Below are positions 43,801 to 53,248 of a DNA stretch of 53,353 nt, piece by piece. The position numbers were made by a program, and so were the translations under genes. This DNA comes from Planctomycetia bacterium (GTDB lineage Bacteria > Planctomycetota > Planctomycetia > Pirellulales > Thermoguttaceae). The stretch lies in contig JAUNBR010000018.1 of the NCBI GenBank assembly GCA_030527015.1, positions 1 through 53,353 of the forward strand. Direction: 5' to 3'. The notes under the pieces are model-generated. The model did no database searches. It had not been told where the DNA came from and saw only the letters and a list, made by a program, of their open reading frames with translations. How positions within the stretch are numbered: position 1 is the first letter of the stretch; each line of letters starts with the position of its first letter.

Positions 43801-46800
43801 TCATTCGTTAAATAATACGGAACAGTTATTCTAGTGATAGCTGCCAGTGTTACCGTTTCCGTGCCTTCAACCAGTTTCAGGGAATCATCTTCGATTTGTA
43901 CGGAAATGGCCATGGCGATTTCCAGATTCCTGGTCAATTTGAGTTCTCCGTCAGAGATGGTGACGGCGAGAGTGAAGACGCCACCGGCCATGGCGGAGGT
44001 TTTCGTGATGGTGATTTCTCCAGTTAAAGAATTAATTCCAGCGGTGAATGGGGCGTCTGAATGGGAGGAGATAGAAGAGGAGATAGAAAAGGTACATTCC
44101 TCTGATTCGTTCGGGCCCGCACTTATGTTTTTGACGTTTACCGTGGCTGTATCTCCAGACAGGAGGATGGAGGCATCACCATTCTCTTTTATGGTTAGGC
44201 CAGCGGAATTTTCATCGAAATCGAAACTGGGGTCATCATTGACGGAATTAATCGTGATGGATACTTCGCCTGTGGCGGAACTTTCGGAGGGTTCCGATGT
44301 GCCACGTACGGCGGTGACGGTGAATTCAAAACTGTCAGTTCCAAAATAATCCTTGACGGGAGTATAAGTAGCGGTACCGCCTGCCAGGGTGAGTGTACCG
44401 TGCAGCAGGGTATAAACCCCGGCGACGGGAGTAATACCGTTAATTGCGTAAGTATAAGTAACCTCCCCATCTGTCGGCGTGTTCGCGATAAATTCGGATA
44501 AGTAGATTTTCACGGAGGCATCTTCATTCGTGGTGGCGGAAAGTGAGGTTTTTAATGCCACCGTATAATCTGCCTGGACAAAAATACTGCCGGTGAAGAC
44601 CGTGACGTTCGCAGGGTCTTCGCCGACCGTCGCGTCGGTAACGGTAACGGTGAAGGCCACGGATTCATCGAAAACGCCAGCCGAGGGAGTAAAGGTGAAG
44701 TTACCGTCCCCGTCCGGGCCGGAAATGGTGCCTTTCGTGGCGTCCGTGAGCGCGAGTGCATAAGTTAATGCGTCTGGTGTTTCGTAATCGGTGAAAATGG
44801 CATCCAGATCAGCTTTCGTGATGGTGAGACTCTCATTTTCCTTTACGGTGAAATTCGCCAGATCGGTCGCTGATTTTCCCGTTTCGAATTCTGGGGATTC
44901 ATAATTTACGCCGGTTACGTTCAGCGTGATGGTCGCGCTGGCGGTAATGTTGGTCGTGGCTTCCGTGATGGTGAACTCAAAAGTGTAGGTGCCATGCGCG
45001 GAAGCCGGTAAATCGATGGTGACCGTTCCGTCATTATTTATGGTCGCGGTGCCTGCGGGGGTTACGGAATTTTCAGGATAAATATTATAAGGACCACCGG
45101 TCAGGGTAAATTGCAGCTCTCCCCAGGTCTCACGGCTCTCGGCGAGAATGTCTATCGAAACCGGAGCGGAAGCTTTTCCTGAGGCGTTAACTGTTATATT
45201 AAAAGTATCTGAAACCGCGTATGTGTTAAATGCGCAGGTGTTTCCTGAAATCGTAATTTCCGTTGGAGTGCGAGCTTCTTTGATACCGTCAGACCATTCG
45301 GTGGCACCGGTGGGCAGCGCGCCGTCATCCGCCACGGTAAAACTGAAATTCACGGACTGATCTTTCAGGTCTTCGAGATCCGTTCCTTCCGGGACAGTGA
45401 CCTGAAGACTGTTTTTATTCAGCGTGAAGGTAACGGAGACCCCGTTTACCGTGAGGGAAGCTGAAGAGTTTGTACTGTCCAGCTCAGGGGGATTTTCTCC
45501 GGTGCCGAGCGTTACGCTGGTGACGGAAAGAGTCTGTCCGACGTCCAGATCCGTAACGTTCCCCAGCGTCAGTAAATCAAAACTCTGCACCATGCTTTCA
45601 GCATTTAGCTGGAAGGAGCATTTTACTGCGGAACCTGTGGGGGCGTGACTGACGGGCAGGACGGTGAACGGTAGGGTGGCGCTGGTAGAAGCGGATCCAT
45701 CCGATACGGTGAAAGGAATACTGGTGGAGCCGTATGCCAGTGCGCTGAGTTTATAGTGAAGGGTGCCGTCGTTCGCGTTGAGAGAAACACTGTCCTGGAC
45801 GAACAGGGGACTTTCGGTGAATGAATCTGACAGTGCGAAAGTCAGAGTTTGGGTGGGCGCGGGATCTACGTAAGTGGTTCCGTCAGGCTTTACGAAAGTT
45901 CCGTCATTATTTGTAATAGTAAAGTAATCCGTTAATGAAATCGTGCGATCTGTTGTGTCATCTGAATCGACCTGAGAAATTTTGACTGAAGCTGCCTCTT
46001 CTTTCAGAGTGATTGTCGGCGCGGCGTTTACCCAGCTGACGATAATTTCTTTGTTGTCAAATGTCACTATTTTTTCAGCCTGACCATCTCCGCTACCGAT
46101 GCTCTGGTCGGTGGCGGTAACCGTTAAAACGCCATAACCATAATAACCCGCTGGTGGAGTCCAGGTGTAAACAGAAGGATTGTCAGCTTTAGGGGTTAAG
46201 GTGTATATCGTGTCGTTACCAGCGTTATCTTTGCCGAAAGTAATGCTTACGTTTGAGAAGCTGAGGCCATTCGGTGTTTCCGCGTCTGTGATATAATCTA
46301 AAAGGTTTATTTCGCCTTCCGTTCCGGGGGTAAAAGTCGGACTTTCGGCGGCGGAATTCCACGTCGGGGCGGTGTTCACACGTATGTACGTAATGTTAAA
46401 ATTGGTGGAGGCTGTTTTGCCGAATTCGTCGGTCGCGGTAACTTCGATCGTGATGATTTCGGTATTCACAGAGTTAGGAAATTCGCTAAAATTCACTGTG
46501 ATTTCACCAGTAGTGGAATTATAAGTGGCTGTCGCCAGATTATTAGAACTGCTGGCGCTGGCGGTAATCGTGAGTTCGTCCGGGTTCTCATCAAAAAAAT
46601 AAGTGGAAGGAAATGAAATTACTTTTGTGGTGCCTGCTGTGGATGAGTGGGTGGTGTTTAGTTTGCCGTCATAAACGTATTCAGGCGTTTTATTCTGAGT
46701 GATGGTGATAGTTTGATTTGCCTCATTTCCTGCCGCATCCGTAACGCGTAATGTGTACGTCTGGGTACCATACGTGAGTGGGACGTCCGTAAAAGTATAC

Positions 46801-49800
46801 TTTACGTCCGTCGTGTTCGTCTCTGATCGAGATGGTGTTTCTTCACCAGGAAGCGTTAAATAATAATTGACGGAACCCGGTCCGGTACCCTCTAAAGTGA
46901 CGGTGAAGTTGGCCAACGCGTTTTCTGTGGAACCTTCAGTAACGCCAGAGACTTCCAGGCTGGAAATATTTGGTGCGGTGGTGTCCACCGTTACCGTACC
47001 TGTAACGGACGCAGAAGTGTTTCCTGCCTGGTCCATCATGTAAGCTTTGAGGGTGTATTCGCCTTCACTTAAGTCTACACCCTCAGCGCCGGTTATGGTA
47101 AGTTTATTATTATTATTTTCGCTGAGGCTGTTATATGTTACCCGCTGAGTCGTTACGAGAGTTTCACCGTTTTCGTGGACACTGTAGACAGATAATTCCA
47201 CCCAGAGGTTCGCTGTTTCGGTTTCATCCACCTCCGGAAGATTTATGGTAACTTCAGGTGTGGTGTCTTTCGTGAAACGCGATACACTAATACCCGTAAG
47301 CGGTGTGGGCGCAGTGGAATCCAGCGTAAAGGTGAATTTGTCACTGGGATCGTCGCTGGTGGAGGAATTTCCTAAAGTGTCCGTGCCCCAGACTGTGAGT
47401 GTATAATCGCCATCCGGTAATAGCTCTGTGTCGGAGCGTCCGAGCAGGGTGCGTACGTTCAGTGATCTTTCGGCGGAGTTAGTGTCATAAAGCGTGGTGT
47501 CCATGAGGTTAATATTACCAGAGGACAGGGAATCTGGGCCGGTAATTTTTGCGTAAAGTTCAAGGATGCCGGTGGTGTCAAAAACTTGCGCGTTAATAGT
47601 AAAGTTTCCAGAGTCGCCTTTTGTTAAAAAAGGATTATTATTTGTAATGTCTGTTGCGGGTGAAATGGAAACATTCGTTAATGTGGGTGCTGCATTATCC
47701 TTGGTGTAAATTACGTTCAGTGTGTCCGAGACGGCTTCACCGTAAGCATCTGTATAGGTAAGCCTCAGAGTACTTTCCAGGAGAGTGGAGTTTTCTGGAA
47801 TGGAATTAAATGTAATGTTGAGGAAAAGGCTGCCGCCATTTTCTTGGAAGGCCGCGCTCAGTATGGCATCGGAGGTGTATTCGGCGGAGTATCTTCCGGG
47901 GAGGAGTGTGTCCGTGGAGGCATCTGAATCAGAGAAAAGATTAGTAATATCCAGAGACCAAGTATTCGTGGAATTTTGGAGAATCACCTGATCCGAAGCT
48001 CCCATTTTTACCGCCGGCGGTGTGTTCTGACGAATCGTGATTATAGAAGATTCCGTTGTATTACCAGATTCATCGGTGAGGATCACTTGGAATGTGTTGT
48101 CGCCGTAAAGTAAAGGCACATTAGTAAAACTTCCGTTCGTGGGAGTGTAGGAGGAATTACTGTTTCCGTCGATCAGCAGCGTATACGTCAGATTAGTAGA
48201 ATCCGTGGCGGAAATCGTTAAATCGGTCGTGGTGTCATGCGTGTAAAGACCGGTAAAATTGTCTGTGCCAGGATATGTCTCCGGTGTGGCAGAGGCAGTG
48301 AGATCGACGGTAATCACTGGTGCGGTACGGTCAATTTTTATATTTGTACTGGCGATCGTCGGGTTAATATTTCCGGCCACGTCCGCAGTACGTACGAGGA
48401 AAACATATTCACCGTCCATTAAATTTTTCAGTGAGATATTTTTGAAGGTGTAAGAACCGTCGTTACACATGTCATCTGTAATCAGAATGGAACTGACAAG
48501 AGTCGCGGCAGAATTCTCTTGGGTGGTTGTACGTCTCCAGAGCTGGAGATATTCTCCAGAGGCGTATGTTCCCGAAAGGCTGACGGTGAGATCTTCGGAG
48601 TTTTCTTTTGTGATGCCTGACATGCCAGTAATAGTGCCTGGAGTGACCGCAGGCGGAGTTCTGTCGACGACGATTTTAATTTCCTGGGCGGTGCTTTCGG
48701 TATTTTGGTTATTATAACTGTCAGCCCCCCAGACTTTTAGTGTGTATTCACCCTCCGGGACTCCGTCGGTAAGGTCTAAATTCTCATTTTTAAGGATTTT
48801 TATAATGTCCAGAGAAAAAGATCCTGTGGTGGAATCATAAGTATAATATGTGTCTGTATTAAAGGAACCGTTCTCGCACATGTTAAATTTATGAGAACCA
48901 TCGTTCCAAGAAAGTTTTCCTGTGGCGGAGGAAATTTCCGTTTTATCGTAAAGGGTTCCGGTGAGGAGAAATCCCGTGGCTCCAGTTACCGTACTGGTTA
49001 TGAGATCCGAGTTTTGAGTGTCGCTCCAGGGGCCATCCCAAGTATTATTTTCGCCGGAAAAAGCGTCGAGACTCTCACCTGTCGAGTTTAAAATGGCAGG
49101 ATTAATGACCTGAGGCGCTTCATTATCGGTGATGACCGTCGGAGTAATGGTGATTTCGCTGGAGGAAGTCAGCTGATAATTGTCGTACATTAGTTGGATT
49201 AATTCCTCGGAATCAACTTTTTTGTTTCCGTTTATGTCAAGATTCGGAGAGTAAAAATTTTCACGGTATAAATCATATCCGTACGTATCAAAGAAAACTC
49301 GCGCGAGACCACTGGAAAAACCGTCTGTCTGGTAAACGGCCGCCTCAGCTCGTGCATATTCCGATTCGGAGAGAATACCGTCCGAGTTTATGTCGCCCGG
49401 CATGAAGACATAAATATTATAGTCGCCGGTGGTTTCCCCCTCAGAGGATATGTGAAGAGTATACTCCTGATTTAGAATCAGTTTTGCTATCATGAAGGCG
49501 GAAGTGCCCTCAAAATTTGCATTTTGATAAAGAATGGGCGAATTTTCGCTGGAACTGGAAAGCGTCATACTGCCAGGGTCAAGCAGGGAACCAGAGGCAC
49601 TTTCGACATGTAATTCCACGATAACCGAACGGTTTTCGTCCGTGTTTTCTGCCGTTATGGTTAAAGTGGCCTCATCTTGGAAGGAATTTCCGATCATGCC
49701 TGTGGCCAAAGGAACAGAAGACAGCAGGTGACGAGGCTCTAACTGTTCCATATGAAATTTGTGTGGATTCATATTACCACGTACGTTTTTTTGAGCAGAA

Positions 49801-49838
49801 CGATTCTTGTGAGAATTTTTCGAGGCGGATTTTTTCAT
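40887..49838 (-). CDS. Giant LEPR-XLL surface protein with cadherin/Ig-like repeats, cohesin-like domain, dockerin and metallopeptidase-like end
   Basis: 2,983 residues. A Lys/Asn-rich start leads to LEPR-XLL (MEQLEPRHLLSS, about 31-42). Two EF-hand-like loops follow (DINSDGILSESE and DINGNKKVDSEE, about 150-215). Most of the length is bacterial Ig-like and cadherin-like repeats (VDRTPP-, VDTTAP-, VTVTDATVGED and similar). Near the C-terminus come a cohesin-like domain (about 2,450-2,585) and a dockerin pair (about 2,590-2,645: DADDSGKIDVFDL and DFDNSGKLNIFDM). A peptidase-like domain follows, with HELGHALGL at 2,769-2,777. The third zinc ligand expected six residues after the second His is Pro, so activity is uncertain. 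The gene ends at a strong terminator. It is probably a surface adhesin or matrix protein (inference). Confidence 0.87.
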   Translation of the reverse strand: MKKSASKNSHKNRSAQKNVRGNMNPHKFHMEQLEPRHLLSSVPLATGMIGNSFQDEATLTITAENTDENRSVIVELHVESASGSLLDPGSMTLSSSSENSPILYQNANFEGTSAFMIAKLILNQEYTLHISSEGETTGDYNIYVFMPGDINSDGILSESEYARAEAAVYQTDGFSSGLARVFFDTYGYDLYRENFYSPNLDINGNKKVDSEELIQLMYDNYQLTSSSEITITPTVITDNEAPQVINPAILNSTGESLDAFSGENNTWDGPWSDTQNSDLITSTVTGATGFLLTGTLYDKTEISSATGKLSWNDGSHKFNMCENGSFNTDTYYTYDSTTGSFSLDIIKILKNENLDLTDGVPEGEYTLKVWGADSYNNQNTESTAQEIKIVVDRTPPAVTPGTITGMSGITKENSEDLTVSLSGTYASGEYLQLWRRTTTQENSAATLVSSILITDDMCNDGSYTFKNISLKNLMDGEYVFLVRTADVAGNINPTIASTNIKIDRTAPVITVDLTASATPETYPGTDNFTGLYTHDTTTDLTISATDSTNLTYTLLIDGNSNSSYTPTNGSFTNVPLLYGDNTFQVILTDESGNTTESSIITIRQNTPPAVKMGASDQVILQNSTNTWSLDITNLFSDSDASTDTLLPGRYSAEYTSDAILSAAFQENGGSLFLNITFNSIPENSTLLESTLRLTYTDAYGEAVSDTLNVIYTKDNAAPTLTNVSISPATDITNNNPFLTKGDSGNFTINAQVFDTTGILELYAKITGPDSLSSGNINLMDTTLYDTNSAERSLNVRTLLGRSDTELLPDGDYTLTVWGTDTLGNSSTSDDPSDKFTFTLDSTAPTPLTGISVSRFTKDTTPEVTINLPEVDETETANLWVELSVYSVHENGETLVTTQRVTYNSLSENNNNKLTITGAEGVDLSEGEYTLKAYMMDQAGNTSASVTGTVTVDTTAPNISSLEVSGVTEGSTENALANFTVTLEGTGPGSVNYYLTLPGEETPSRSETNTTDVKYTFTDVPLTYGTQTYTLRVTDAAGNEANQTITITQNKTPEYVYDGKLNTTHSSTAGTTKVISFPSTYFFDENPDELTITASASSSNNLATATYNSTTGEITVNFSEFPNSVNTEIITIEVTATDEFGKTASTNFNITYIRVNTAPTWNSAAESPTFTPGTEGEINLLDYITDAETPNGLSFSNVSITFGKDNAGNDTIYTLTPKADNPSVYTWTPPAGYYGYGVLTVTATDQSIGSGDGQAEKIVTFDNKEIIVSWVNAAPTITLKEEAASVKISQVDSDDTTDRTISLTDYFTITNNDGTFVKPDGTTYVDPAPTQTLTFALSDSFTESPLFVQDSVSLNANDGTLHYKLSALAYGSTSIPFTVSDGSASTSATLPFTVLPVSHAPTGSAVKCSFQLNAESMVQSFDLLTLGNVTDLDVGQTLSVTSVTLGTGENPPELDSTNSSASLTVNGVSVTFTLNKNSLQVTVPEGTDLEDLKDQSVNFSFTVADDGALPTGATEWSDGIKEARTPTEITISGNTCAFNTYAVSDTFNITVNASGKASAPVSIDILAESRETWGELQFTLTGGPYNIYPENSVTPAGTATINNDGTVTIDLPASAHGTYTFEFTITEATTNITASATITLNVTGVNYESPEFETGKSATDLANFTVKENESLTITKADLDAIFTDYETPDALTYALALTDATKGTISGPDGDGNFTFTPSAGVFDESVAFTVTVTDATVGEDPANVTVFTGSIFVQADYTVALKTSLSATTNEDASVKIYLSEFIANTPTDGEVTYTYAINGITPVAGVYTLLHGTLTLAGGTATYTPVKDYFGTDSFEFTVTAVRGTSEPSESSATGEVSITINSVNDDPSFDFDENSAGLTIKENGDASILLSGDTATVNVKNISAGPNESEECTFSISSSISSHSDAPFTAGINSLTGEITITKTSAMAGGVFTLAVTISDGELKLTRNLEIAMAISVQIEDDSLKLVEGTETVTLAAITRITVPYYLTNELSVTSFILATGSLLKSGQELPNTETIKNALPEDSYTETDGSTLTLKEDVVLASGIQITNTTLLSGTKLATDSMNLDFVTPLSATIKTFSLNPDYYNTADIDNFVAAPLIHTTDNFGASIASITAPDLTNTFINSVSINADKQSLNISYKVYSPSISREPVTITVTTENGTEIPVIISIDHEESVQYFFRIVTSEGETIQDTTVYGTADFLDSISKSTFTVTEGTTVHVELWAQYSLPLYYPGLPSFSTITTTHGVNVNGSYDETFTSTDLSFTHPISGSTNAGGYGTLGGDQVLTIVDDTTKTFIIGTGKGIILAGGIFIPGEYLGSSLNQEYVKIMGGLEITPTGTGTIQLNMGLSLNDKGEFINTLYYLNNSNTVIGGIFTPAQLSLPELEIKVIPSTTPLLGTASARETTVEGTGVYMTLSKTEESPFQTEALPENEQWITEWDTHYVNLWVNTQDENVQLDKVLFDLQYNSEYFTATEVQYTDAIRGLNYKISDADGTIYGLGGKLTEQLTTEEGFILIGRVKMESLAEDNLASDTVGSVKTGLALDDILLTSADGETITPNTNVYVNTAVFPVVYDADDSGKIDVFDLTKFLSYYGSTSLDSLDPTVWALDFDNSGKLNIFDMLSFLKNYGARKDSTQEIIYPEGFMQQWIGTTLLTDDATNLSNMLENVIYRWQDALGEQFNLDVQIITKNLDGNVLGESVIVSTDENGRPDCAVIYLDSDALGKGWYINETDTWLAESDRYDLYTVLAHELGHALGLNPAYEGYLSVINTSEKHYVDSQGTLHLLSGDLQHVENTEDLMYYQLDPGVRKEISTLDAEILIAARAAGGNVLNTQNIPLTGQTQPTFLLPTLEGITSSADASSIVDAQEWTNTLETQVRRELQRVTGQLTAAVLESEEETPDFAAFTQADTRLWEDLLTDGTLNLASSTSSHSAESAKDHLMENWESLFHDDAEEDEIPLTLIQE

Positions 49839-50189
49839 CTTCTAGTTCCAATTCTAAAGTTTAACCGGGAAAAAGCCAGACGGTATGTGATTTTCCAGGA
49901 AAGAAACGAACATATTTTAAAGGAATAATTTCTAGTTAAAGTCTGGTTTTATATTTATAAATGATATTTGAGGTTAATATTTTATTTATAAATAATATTT
50001 AGATTTATACGTACAGACTGACCGGCTGTAAAAATCTATATAATAGAAATAATCCTTTTCTTTTTATCGTCTAACATTATACTTCTACTACGCAAAAAGA
50101 TTTTTTTTCAGTAAAAATTTTTCATTATTTTTTCTTTTTTTTTTACATTTTGTGAAAATACAGAAAAAAAACAGTTTGCATGGAATTTT

Positions 50190-50312
50190 GTCCCCCCGAT
50201 GTACTATAAATTTTTGCTTTCTCAGTCCGCCGACAGGCCGGCATTTTTATTTCGCTGAAAATACCTGCTTTAGAATCGTACAAAATGGAAAATTAAACGA
50301 GAAACAGTAATA
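50190..50312 (+). repeat. MITE-like element, long form
   Basis: CCCCGATGTACTATAAATTT start, AGTCCGCCGACAGG extra hairpin, right end AATTAAACGAGAAACAGTA. Confidence 0.88.
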
Positions 50313-50775
50313 AATATGTGTAAAACTGTATGTTTTTGAAAAATAAATAAAAACTGAACGTGTGTATTTTCATCAAGATTTTCAATTTCTGATAAATGTT
50401 CTGATTCTGAAAAAGTAGTTTTGATGTGTGAATGATTTTAATTTAAAGTACTATAATTTTGAATAGTAACACATTTTGGAATTTTAAGTGTACTGAAAAT
50501 AAAAATTAAAGACTAATTTAGAATTAAAATTTGTACGGTACGAGAAAATGGGAAAATTGTTTCATGCAGAAAGGCAAAAAATGTTTGTGCAAAATTCGCA
50601 AAAATAGTATTTAGTGAATTTCTGTAAAAAAACATAAAATTGGTGTTTTTATGTTAATTAATAGGAGGAGGTTTACCGATAAAAGTAATAATACTGGAAT
50701 CTAAAGACGTGATAATATTTTTGGTATAAATACGTCTAGAGAAATGCCAGAACCAAAAGACAAGAGGATGATGTC
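50313..50775. other. AT-rich leader region of the porin gene
   Basis: AT-rich, with a TATAAAT box near 50725 and an isolated AGGAGGAGG at about 50663-50671 that is not followed by an ATG. The porin promoter probably lies here. The 49839-50189 stretch before the repeat holds nothing recognised. Confidence 0.4.
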
Positions 50776-52689
50776 ATGAAAAAATTATTTTTGGGCGTAA
50801 TATTAATACTGTCAGGAAGCTGTATTATATTTTCAGTTGGTGCGTATGCCCACGGAAATTACCCGACTTACTCTTCACCAGTACGGTATTCGAATTATAG
50901 TGGAAATACTTATGGAAGTTATTCGACGATTAATTCAGGAACACGGAATGGGAATCATCCAGCTTTTGGGCAGGTGCCTACGATTCAGAGTGCTCAGACC
51001 ACACCGGCTTTTGGCAGTACATCCACGACTTATTCCAGAACGGATTCTGGTACGAATACTTATGGTCCGAGTTATTTATATTCTCCGTCTGCGCCGGCTT
51101 TTGGAAGTACGCCGACGGTTCCTGTGAAAAATAATACGGCACAGAATGGGATACGTACAGGTGGCGGGAAATATTATCCACCGCAAAATCCGACGTATTC
51201 TCGAAATACTTCGCATCCGAACTCTGCGGCTCCGGGGTCAGCACATCCGGCGGCGTATTCACGTTTTTCTCCCGCATCACCCGCTTATCAGACGGTTCCG
51301 AAGATGGTTCCGGCCACGTATTCTGCGTCCATTCCTGGAAATGAAGGGGCTTCCTGCTCCAGCTGTTCGGGAGAGTCGCGCGCACCTGGAATCACTACTT
51401 CTGCATGCGGCGGTTTCGGGTGTGGAGAACCTGCATGTGGAGAATCGGTGTGTGAGATGGAGCAGGGCGGTTTATTTACTCCGCATCTTAATTATAGTCC
51501 TGCCGCGCAATTTGGGTCACGATTTCTTGGTCCCGGCTCATTCTTTGTGGATGGTTATTTAGCGCAGGGACTTACTTTTGGTACTGGGCGAGAAAGTTTT
51601 CCGCAGGTAACGAATGATCGTGGTAACGGATTCCAGCTGAATCAGGTTTACCTGTCTTTTGGCCGTTCCATAAAGCAGGAAGGCTGCTGGGCGATCGGCG
51701 GAAGAGTGGACGTAATGTTCGGTACAGACTATTATTATATGCAGTCACGCGGTCTGGAAACGACTCGGTGGAATATGCCTCGCTGGAATGGTACGGGCAA
51801 CAAAATGACATATAGTCGTGGTTATGCAGATGAATATGGTGCTGCGCTGCCACAGGCATATTTAGAGGTTTACTCACCGTGGTTACAGGGAATTAGTGTA
51901 AAAATGGGACATTTTTATTCTCCTATGGGTTATGAATCCATGATGTCCACGAATAACTTCTTTTACTCTCACTCATACACCAGTATTTATGGCCTGCCGA
52001 CGACCATGACGGGCGTTTTGACCACCACGCGAATTTCTCCTCGGATGAATCTTATTCTTGGTGCCGTGAATGGATGGAATGGTACGGAAACTGTAAATAA
52101 TGATTTCTCCTTTATCGGTGGTTTAACTCTGGACACGTACGATCAGCGATTTTCGATCGCCGCTTTAATTATGACGGGTAAACAGGATATGGGTTTATAC
52201 GGCTGGAACCGGCACGCGACGAATCAGCCGGAAATGGATTCTCCGTGGGTGACGGTGTTTAATTTACAGGCGAAATGGCAGATTATCTCCTGTATGACTT
52301 ATGCTGTGGATTTTGTTGCAGGTAATGGTGAGCGTACCCTTTACCAGGGACGGTATCCCACCGATGAAACCATTAGCTGGTTCGGACTTTCTAATTACCT
52401 CTTCTTCCAGCTGAATGAATACTGGGCGGTCGGCACTCGTTTTGAATGGTTTAATGACCCACAGGATACCATGGTCGTGGGTACGGATACCGGTGAAACT
52501 GTAAATTATTTTGCCTGGACGGTCGGAGCGAAATGGACACCTCTGAGCTGGCTGACTGTGAGACCAGAACTGCGCTGGGATTATAGTGATTATAAACAGA
52601 CGTGGGGAGGTCAGACAGTACGCGCTTTCGATAATGGAAAAGACCGTTCACAATTTACTGTCGCTGCCGATATGATTATACGTTTTTAA
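50776..52689 (+). CDS. BBP2/OmpL-like outer-membrane porin with Cys-rich N-terminal region
   Basis: 637 residues with a signal peptide (KKLFLGVILILSGSCIIFSVGAYA). Residues 26-190 are low-complexity Tyr/Ser/Pro/Asn-rich, with recurring PAFGSTPT-like words. A Cys cluster follows (about 193-226: CSSCSG, CGGFGCGEPACGESVCE). From about 235 a beta-barrel of the BBP2 (OmpL-like) type begins: FFVDGYLAQGLTFG, NGFQLNQVYLSFGR, GGRVDVMFGTDYYY and GHFYSPMGYE. It ends with alternating-strand segments and a terminal ITAADMIIRF-like aromatic end (VAADMIIRF). This predicts an outer-membrane channel with an N-terminal extension. GAGGA lies upstream of the ATG and an intrinsic terminator follows the stop. Confidence 0.85.
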   Translation: MKKLFLGVILILSGSCIIFSVGAYAHGNYPTYSSPVRYSNYSGNTYGSYSTINSGTRNGNHPAFGQVPTIQSAQTTPAFGSTSTTYSRTDSGTNTYGPSYLYSPSAPAFGSTPTVPVKNNTAQNGIRTGGGKYYPPQNPTYSRNTSHPNSAAPGSAHPAAYSRFSPASPAYQTVPKMVPATYSASIPGNEGASCSSCSGESRAPGITTSACGGFGCGEPACGESVCEMEQGGLFTPHLNYSPAAQFGSRFLGPGSFFVDGYLAQGLTFGTGRESFPQVTNDRGNGFQLNQVYLSFGRSIKQEGCWAIGGRVDVMFGTDYYYMQSRGLETTRWNMPRWNGTGNKMTYSRGYADEYGAALPQAYLEVYSPWLQGISVKMGHFYSPMGYESMMSTNNFFYSHSYTSIYGLPTTMTGVLTTTRISPRMNLILGAVNGWNGTETVNNDFSFIGGLTLDTYDQRFSIAALIMTGKQDMGLYGWNRHATNQPEMDSPWVTVFNLQAKWQIISCMTYAVDFVAGNGERTLYQGRYPTDETISWFGLSNYLFFQLNEYWAVGTRFEWFNDPQDTMVVGTDTGETVNYFAWTVGAKWTPLSWLTVRPELRWDYSDYKQTWGGQTVRAFDNGKDRSQFTVAADMIIRF

Positions 52690-52735
52690 GCCTTATGTTT
52701 TAAAAAACTCCTTTTTTGTTGTATGGTTCCGTTTT

Positions 52736-52770
52736 CGCCAGTAAGAATTTTCTTGCTGGCGTTTTTTATT
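52736..52770 (+). terminator. Intrinsic terminator of the porin gene
   Basis: CGCCAG-AAGAA pairs with TTCTT-CTGGCG around a short loop, followed by TTTTTTATT. Confidence 0.9.
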
Positions 52771-52875
52771 CTCGATTTATTTAAAATTCTCTTCCCTTGT
52801 CCGCCGACAGGCCGGCAGGATTTTCAGCGAAGCAAAAATGTTTGGAAAAGTGGAGATTTTTAGTACCGGTGTATA
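52768..52875. repeat. MITE-like chimera with two left ends
   Basis: Left side reads as a forward left half with the extra hairpin (TTGTCCGCCGACAGG). Right side reads as a reversed left half (TTTTCAGCGAAGCAAAAATG, then GGAGATTTTTAGTACCGGTG). Confidence 0.7.
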
Positions 52876-52980
52876 TACTGGTTCTTGTTTAAATTTCCGT
52901 TTTACGCAGTTCTAAAAAGCAGGCATTTTCAGCGAAGCAAAAATGCTGAAAAGGCGGAAATTTATAGTGTATCGGGTATA
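52874..52980 (-). repeat. MITE-like element, full copy, reverse
   Basis: TATACTGGTTCTTGTTTAAA at one end and ATAGTGTATCGGGTATA at the other. It abuts copies on both sides, sharing TATA. Confidence 0.92.
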
Positions 52981-53012
52981 TGCCGGTTCTCGTTTAAATT
53001 TCTGATTTCACG
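52977..53012 (-). repeat. MITE-like element, right-end remnant, reverse
   Basis: TATATGCCGGTTCTCGTTTA, then AATTTCTGATTTC, the third element in an abutting chain. Confidence 0.65.
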
Positions 53013-53248
53013 AGAACACGGGAGACGTGGCTGGCGATTTTAAAAGCGGAAATCCAAAATAGTAGGAGCATGATATATTTCAGGAAATCGTGCGAAATAA
53101 TAGATGTGGTGTCATCACTGGATTTCAGGGAATTTAACCCTATTTTTTAATGGGGCAAAAAACTAAAATGGATAATGAATGAGACCACTTCTTAAAAATT
53201 TTGTGAAATTACATTTCAGGAAATTTTATAAAATTACAAAAAGTGTAT

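Noticed and set aside
50655..50700. Small gene behind the AGGAGGAGG at 50663-50671
   Set aside because: No ATG, GTG or TTG with a following open frame of useful length lies at proper spacing.
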